Source: Opitutaceae bacterium
GTDB taxonomy: Bacteria; Verrucomicrobiota; Verrucomicrobiia; Opitutales; Opitutaceae
NCBI GenBank assembly: GCA_016794785.1
Contig: JAEUHC010000011.1
Coordinates: forward strand, 62,001 to 126,000
Direction: 5' to 3'
Length of the DNA: 64,000 nt
The position numbers were made by a program, and so were the translations under genes. Positions 60,118-64,000 of this stretch are shown here, in pieces. A model generated the notes under the pieces. It was given only the letters and a program-made list of their open reading frames with translations, ran no database searches and had not been told where the DNA came from. The stretch's first letter is position 1. The number at the start of each line of letters is the position of its first letter.

Positions 60118-60516
60118 TTACGGCGGCAGGAAGAAACCGAAGAGCTTCCGCTGAATCCACGCGGCGAGGGCAAAGGCGGCGGTCGCCATGAGCGTCCACG
60201 TCACGGCAAACAGCGCGGGCCGCAGCACGTTTTTGAGCGGGGCTCCGGCGGCGACGCTCAGCGCGGCGCGGCGTCCGGCGGACAATGCGCAACGCAACAG
60301 CATCCAAATTGCCGTGCCCGCGCCAGCGATCGGGGCGACGTAGTGCCGCAGGTGCAGCGGTCGCACGGCGGAGCCGGTGGGAGAGGGTGCGCCTTGGTTG
60401 ATGAACCAGGCGGCGAATGCGATTCCGGCGGCGAGGGTGAGGAAAAACACCAAGGCTGCGACGAAGAGGGCGCAGACGATTTGACCAAGGCGGGTGAGCA
60501 GGCGGTGGAAGTTCAT
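60118..60516 (-). CDS. Small membrane protein of the pilus-like cluster
   Basis: The 132-residue product (ATG at 60516) has three or four hydrophobic segments ('IVCALFVAALVFFLTLAAGI' near the N-terminus). It is the last gene of the minus-strand run and no family is recognised. Confidence 0.65.
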   Translation of the reverse strand: MNFHRLLTRLGQIVCALFVAALVFFLTLAAGIAFAAWFINQGAPSPTGSAVRPLHLRHYVAPIAGAGTAIWMLLRCALSAGRRAALSVAAGAPLKNVLRPALFAVTWTLMATAAFALAAWIQRKLFGFFLPP

Positions 60517-60543
60517 CTCCGCAGATAGCGGCGACTGAATTCC

Positions 60544-61053
60544 TCAAAGACTCAGACGGGCGGTGAATTCGATTTCCGCCCGGTCGAATTTTTCGCCGTC
60601 GGACGCCACTGCGATCACGGTGCGCTCCAGCGTCACGCCGGGGATCGAGCACAACGATTGCAGCGTCGTTTCGATTTCCGGCCAGGCGTCGAGCTTCGGG
60701 TCACGCAAAGTGAGAGCGTAGCGCCGAATCTCGACCGGCCCGACCGACTCGGTGGGGTGGCGTTGCACGTTCCACGTGTGACTCCAAGCTTTGAGCCGTA
60801 ACTCGAATGCCGGTGACGTTTCCAGCCCGGCGACGACCGCGGTGAAATTTCGTTGGAGGGCGGCAAGGCGCTCGGGCGTGGCGGCGTTTAGGGCGGCGAG
60901 TTGGCGCTGCAGATCGGGATCGGGCGACGGCATCACGACCTGCTTTGGCCGGGTAAGATGCGCGACGAGCACGGAGCCGACGCCGCAGGCTGCGAGAGCA
61001 AGTGACCACCACCAAGCCTTGCGCAGTCGAAGAAAGGTCATGTTAGCGGGCAT
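60544..61053 (-). CDS. Pilus/secretion assembly protein, PilO/GspM-like
   Basis: The 169-residue product has one N-terminal membrane helix ('WWWSLALAACGVGSVLVAHL') and a small outside domain ending 'EKFDRAEIEFTARLSL'. The shape and its position after a GspL/PilN-like gene suggest an inner-membrane platform component. The ATG at 61053 overlaps the previous stop; an ATG at 61041 is equally possible. Confidence 0.5.
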   Translation of the reverse strand: MPANMTFLRLRKAWWWSLALAACGVGSVLVAHLTRPKQVVMPSPDPDLQRQLAALNAATPERLAALQRNFTAVVAGLETSPAFELRLKAWSHTWNVQRHPTESVGPVEIRRYALTLRDPKLDAWPEIETTLQSLCSIPGVTLERTVIAVASDGEKFDRAEIEFTARLSL

Positions 61054-62317
61054 CGGTCATCACTCCCGCCAACGAGAAATTGTCCTTCGCGTCCGCGATG
61101 GGAGCTTCTTCCACGCGCCACGGTTCCCCGGCCGTGGTGACGGCCCGTCGAAAGCCGATGAGCGGCGATGCCGCGGTGCCGCCACCTTCAAAGATCTTTC
61201 CCGTGATCGTGAAACGGCGGTCTTCGATCTTCAGAGTTTGCAGGCTCATGGTTTTGGGCAACGCGTTCGTGAGCGAAGTCACGAGGCGATGGTGCAGCTG
61301 CGGTGAACTTCGAAGCCGGCCAATTTGAACTTCCAGCCGTTCGATCTCTTCCTTGGTTGCGCGACGGGACGCGACCAACAAGGCCAGTTGCGATTGTTCG
61401 CGCTCGATCCGAGTGAGTGCATCGTGAGCAGCGTGGGCTCGGCGATGACCAAAGTAAGCGGACTGAACGGACCACGCGAGTGCTGCGATTCCAGCCAGGG
61501 CGACGGCGGCGGGGAAAAACGTCTTGCGGGTTACGATCGGCCGACGCGGGGTGAAATCGGAAAATCCGCTCGGCTTGAGCCTGCGGGCGTGTGAGAGGAA
61601 TTCCGCCACGGTGAGTTTCTGGAAGGGGAAATCGCGCACGGTTTCGCGGAAGAAATCATACCAGGCCTCGTCACTGCCGACTACCAGACCGGCGGGAAAA
61701 GGGGCGCCCTCGAAAAACGCGAGCGCTGCGTTTAGGTCCGGGCCGAGTTTCGGCGATGGCTGTTCTTGCAATCGCAGGAATCGGGCACCGTTGGGGCGGA
61801 GGCAGGAGACGAGTGAACGGCGGCCGATTCCGAGCACACTCACGAACCCGTCGACGGAAGCTTCGCAGGCAGGCGTGGCCTCGATGACGGTTTGAAGCGG
61901 CCATGCGCCCTCGACGTCGATGCCGGATGACTGAAGTGCCGCAAGCAGGCGGGGCAACGGCGACCGGTGGTCGAGATACAGAATCGTGTTGCACCCGTCT
62001 CCGTCGCGGTGCCGCCGGATCGGCTCCACGGCCCAGACGGTATCGGGCAAGGCGAGTGCCGGATGTTGATGGGCGAAAATCGTCCGCAACTTCGCGCGGC
62101 TGGTGTCAGGGCACGGCAGAAGGTGCAGGTCGAGATGGGCCGGATGGTAAACAATTCGCAGCGCCGAAATCCCGGCGCATTCCGCGGCGATCAATTTTTG
62201 AATCTCCGCGACGTGGTCGGCTCCCGCTGCGAGGGTGCGCGAGAGCAGCCTGCCATCCGGTGCCAACACCCGCAGCGCATCGTCCCACCACAGCACGACC
62301 GCAGGCGTCGGTTTCAT
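61043..62317 (-). CDS. GspL/PilN-like inner membrane platform protein
   Basis: The 424-residue product (ATG at 62317) has an actin-like cytoplasmic domain without a signal peptide, then a membrane helix at residues 266-286 and a coiled coil ('IEREQSQLALLVASRRATKE') followed by a PilN-type C-terminal domain ('LHHRLVTSLTNALPKTMSLQ'). This is the plan of fused PilM-PilN or GspL proteins. It follows the pilin gene by 43 bp. Confidence 0.6.
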   Translation of the reverse strand: MKPTPAVVLWWDDALRVLAPDGRLLSRTLAAGADHVAEIQKLIAAECAGISALRIVYHPAHLDLHLLPCPDTSRAKLRTIFAHQHPALALPDTVWAVEPIRRHRDGDGCNTILYLDHRSPLPRLLAALQSSGIDVEGAWPLQTVIEATPACEASVDGFVSVLGIGRRSLVSCLRPNGARFLRLQEQPSPKLGPDLNAALAFFEGAPFPAGLVVGSDEAWYDFFRETVRDFPFQKLTVAEFLSHARRLKPSGFSDFTPRRPIVTRKTFFPAAVALAGIAALAWSVQSAYFGHRRAHAAHDALTRIEREQSQLALLVASRRATKEEIERLEVQIGRLRSSPQLHHRLVTSLTNALPKTMSLQTLKIEDRRFTITGKIFEGGGTAASPLIGFRRAVTTAGEPWRVEEAPIADAKDNFSLAGVMTDAR

Positions 62318-62360
62318 CACGGGGTGGCGCGCGTGCTTTTGCGTTCGAGCGGAAATGCGC

Positions 62361-63185
62361 TCAGAGATTGGTGACGTAGTAGAACACGTCCACAAATCCA
62401 GTGCCGGTGGAATCCTTGGCGTAGGCCACGGCGCCCTGCGTTTGATCGACGGTGGCGGGAGCGGCTGTGGTATTTTGGGTCAGGGCGGGACCATTTACGT
62501 CCAGGGAAAGTTGGTAGGCTTCCGCGGCCGGCGCATTCTTGATGAGCAGGTAGGCGACGCGACTGCCCGCGGGAGTGAGCGTGCCGGTGCCGGCGAGATT
62601 GAATGCGCACGCGGCCGAGCCGGCAGTCTGACCGGTGACGCCGGGATTGTTGGCGCCATCGCTGATCGCGCATTCGAGGCGGGTCATCGTGGCGTAGCTG
62701 AGCGTGGGGGCGGCGGTGCCGGTGAAGGTCTGCGTGACGGGCGACCACGTGAAGCCGTTCGCGCTGCCCGAAGTGGCCGCGTTTTGCACGCCCATGCGCA
62801 CGGTGAGTGGCCGCTCAAGAAAAAGTTCGCTCAACAGCACGTTGTCCAACGTGGCCGCGGCGCCGACGGCGGCGGCGGTGGGCGTGCCCGTGCCGGTGTA
62901 TTGCGTGACGAGCACGGCGGCCGTGCCCTCAGTCACCGGCAAAGTGCCGGGAGAATTCGGCTTGCTGAGAAAATGCGTGACGGCGGATTTGGCGACGAAG
63001 GCGACGCCCTGCGCGTTGCGGACGTGGCTCGTCTGCAGCACGCGCGAAACCGCCGGGACACCGATGGCGATCACGACGGCGATGACGGTGAGGACGACGA
63101 GCGTTTCAACCAGCGTGAAACCGCGGGTGCGGCGGTTGCGACGCGAAGCGAGATGCGAGAAGCAGCGGGTTGGTTCGGAGTTCAT
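62361..63185 (-). CDS. Type IV prepilin-like protein
   Basis: The 274-residue product (ATG at 63185) has a prepilin signal: a basic leader ending with Gly-Phe-Thr in 'RTRGFTLVETLVVLTVIAVV', where peptidase would cut after Gly and the fifth mature residue is Glu. The mature body is Thr/Ala/Gly-rich. It can be a pilin or a secretion pseudopilin. Confidence 0.85.
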   Translation of the reverse strand: MNSEPTRCFSHLASRRNRRTRGFTLVETLVVLTVIAVVIAIGVPAVSRVLQTSHVRNAQGVAFVAKSAVTHFLSKPNSPGTLPVTEGTAAVLVTQYTGTGTPTAAAVGAAATLDNVLLSELFLERPLTVRMGVQNAATSGSANGFTWSPVTQTFTGTAAPTLSYATMTRLECAISDGANNPGVTGQTAGSAACAFNLAGTGTLTPAGSRVAYLLIKNAPAAEAYQLSLDVNGPALTQNTTAAPATVDQTQGAVAYAKDSTGTGFVDVFYYVTNL

Positions 63186-63251
63186 AAATGTGGGCGAGTT
63201 GACTTCCGATAGTAGCAACCTCGCGATCGCCCCGCCTGCTGCGGTCGTGGG

Positions 63252-64000
63252 TCACCCGCGCATCTCGATTTTGGTTTCAGCGATGGCTCCGAAAACTTCT
63301 TCCATCGTCGTCAGGCCACGAGCCGCCTTGCGGACGCCGTCTTCGAACAAGGTGCGGCATCCGCGCTCGCGCAGCTCAGATAGGAGTGACGAGATCGCGA
63401 CGCCTTGCGCGATCTTCGCCTCAAGGCCCTGCATCGGGAACACCTCGATGATGGCGATGCGACCGTGATAGCCGCGGCCTTTGCAGAACGCGCAGTCGGG
63501 CTCGAAGCTCGCGGCGAAAAATCCGGCTTCGGCCGGCCCGATTTTTTCCTGTGCGAGCACCGCCGCGAAACGTGCGAGGAAGAAGGCGTTCTGCGGATGA
63601 ATCCGACGGCACTGCGGGCAGGGCCGGCGCACCAGTCGTTGCGCGATGAGACCCTTGAGCGCGGAGCCGAGCATCAAGGGATCGAGGCCGAGCTCCGTGA
63701 GGCGCTCGATCGTGGCGAGGGCGCTCGTGGTGTGGACCGTGCTGAAACAGAGGTGCCCGGTGAGCGAGGCACGGAGGGTGATCTCGGCCGTGGCTTTGTC
63801 GCGGGTTTCTCCCACCATGATGACATCGGGATCGTGCCGCAGAAAATGCCGAAGGAGTTCGCCAAAGGTGCGGCCGATGCGCTCGTCCACCGGCACCTGC
63901 AGGAAGAACCGCGGGTTGCGCAGTTCGACCGGCTCTTCGAGCGTGATAATTTTGAGTTCGTTGATGTCGGGCAGTTGCCCGAGCATGGAGTAGAGAAGCG
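63252..64000 (-). CDS. GspE/PilB-type secretion ATPase, C-terminal part (cut by window edge)
   Basis: The frame runs off the window edge, giving at least 249 residues of a GspE-family motor. It shows 'LRHDPDVIMVGETRDKATAE' (Walker B region), 'CFSTVHTTSALATIERLTEL' (His box), and the zinc-binding 'RPCPQCRRIHP' and 'FEPDCAFCKGRGYHGRIAII' cysteine pairs. It lies 66 bp before the pilin gene and should energise pilus or secretion assembly. Confidence 0.92.
   Translation of the reverse strand, partial: LLYSMLGQLPDINELKIITLEEPVELRNPRFFLQVPVDERIGRTFGELLRHFLRHDPDVIMVGETRDKATAEITLRASLTGHLCFSTVHTTSALATIERLTELGLDPLMLGSALKGLIAQRLVRRPCPQCRRIHPQNAFFLARFAAVLAQEKIGPAEAGFFAASFEPDCAFCKGRGYHGRIAIIEVFPMQGLEAKIAQGVAISSLLSELRERGCRTLFEDGVRKAARGLTTMEEVFGAIAETKIEMRG

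Noticed and set aside
1..64000. CRISPR arrays, rRNA and tRNA genes
   Set aside because: I saw no regularly spaced direct repeats and no sequence that I could fold as a tRNA or recognise as rRNA. The integrase therefore does not appear to use a tRNA site within the window.

Overview
The window looks like chromosome from a high-GC Verrucomicrobiota bacterium, most likely Opitutaceae or a close relative. The evidence is a GMC oxidoreductase paired with a Tat-dependent gluconate-2-dehydrogenase-subunit-3 protein, a DUF1080 (3-keto-glycoside hydrolase) domain, a Gld-type ABC exporter, and a secreted protein carrying the 'STRG...VLVRAVGPSL' repeat typical of that family. The lineage call is inference; no rRNA is present in the window.

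Left part, about 1-24.8 kb, is mostly chromosomal housekeeping. It holds a PAS sensor fragment; an apparent operon birA - ABC ATPase - permease - GldG-like - DUF4340 - AsmA-like; an oxidative sugar cluster (SGNH/DUF1080 fusion, GMC oxidoreductase, small Tat subunit); an Imm50-like gene; DUF1697; a secreted beta-carbonic anhydrase; lgt flanked by two copies of a palindromic repeat; gcvT-gcvH; a scarred segment with a Phd/VapC toxin-antitoxin pair between three degenerate copies of the 3' end of a DAHP synthase gene plus a duplicated 3' tip of mutS; a C45-like amidase; and mutS.

Middle part, about 24.8-41.5 kb, is a defence island entered by a tyrosine recombinase whose start codon lies only 34 bp from the mutS start codon. 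It carries an excisionase-like gene, then one minus-strand run of seven genes: AAA ATPase, RloB, a 48-residue ORF, and the four Wadjet type I genes jetA, jetB, jetC and jetD. Divergent from these is a two-gene Gabija system (gajA-gajB).

Right part, about 41.5-64 kb, first has two large secreted proteins (an Ig-repeat protein and a repeat protein with an SdrD-B-like segment). Then come genes of an integrative-element type: three unknown proteins (one with a sigma-factor-like stretch), a small protein, topoisomerase III and an ArdC-type antirestriction protein. Among these lie further defence or conflict genes: a 78-residue protein / trypsin-like protease / DUF2971 operon that I cannot match to a described system, an AbiGi-like gene, and hipBA. 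The window ends in a minus-strand type IV pilus / type II secretion-like cluster (GspE/PilB-type ATPase cut by the edge, prepilin, GspL/PilN-like protein, two small membrane proteins).

Taken together, 24.8 kb to at least 60 kb reads as a mosaic island or integrative element whose cargo is phage and plasmid defence (Wadjet, RloAB/AbiL-like, Gabija, AbiGi-like, HipBA and a candidate new protease operon). The best candidates for something undescribed are the protease operon (53.5-55.9 kb) and the small ORF that joins RloAB to Wadjet (35.6-35.7 kb).
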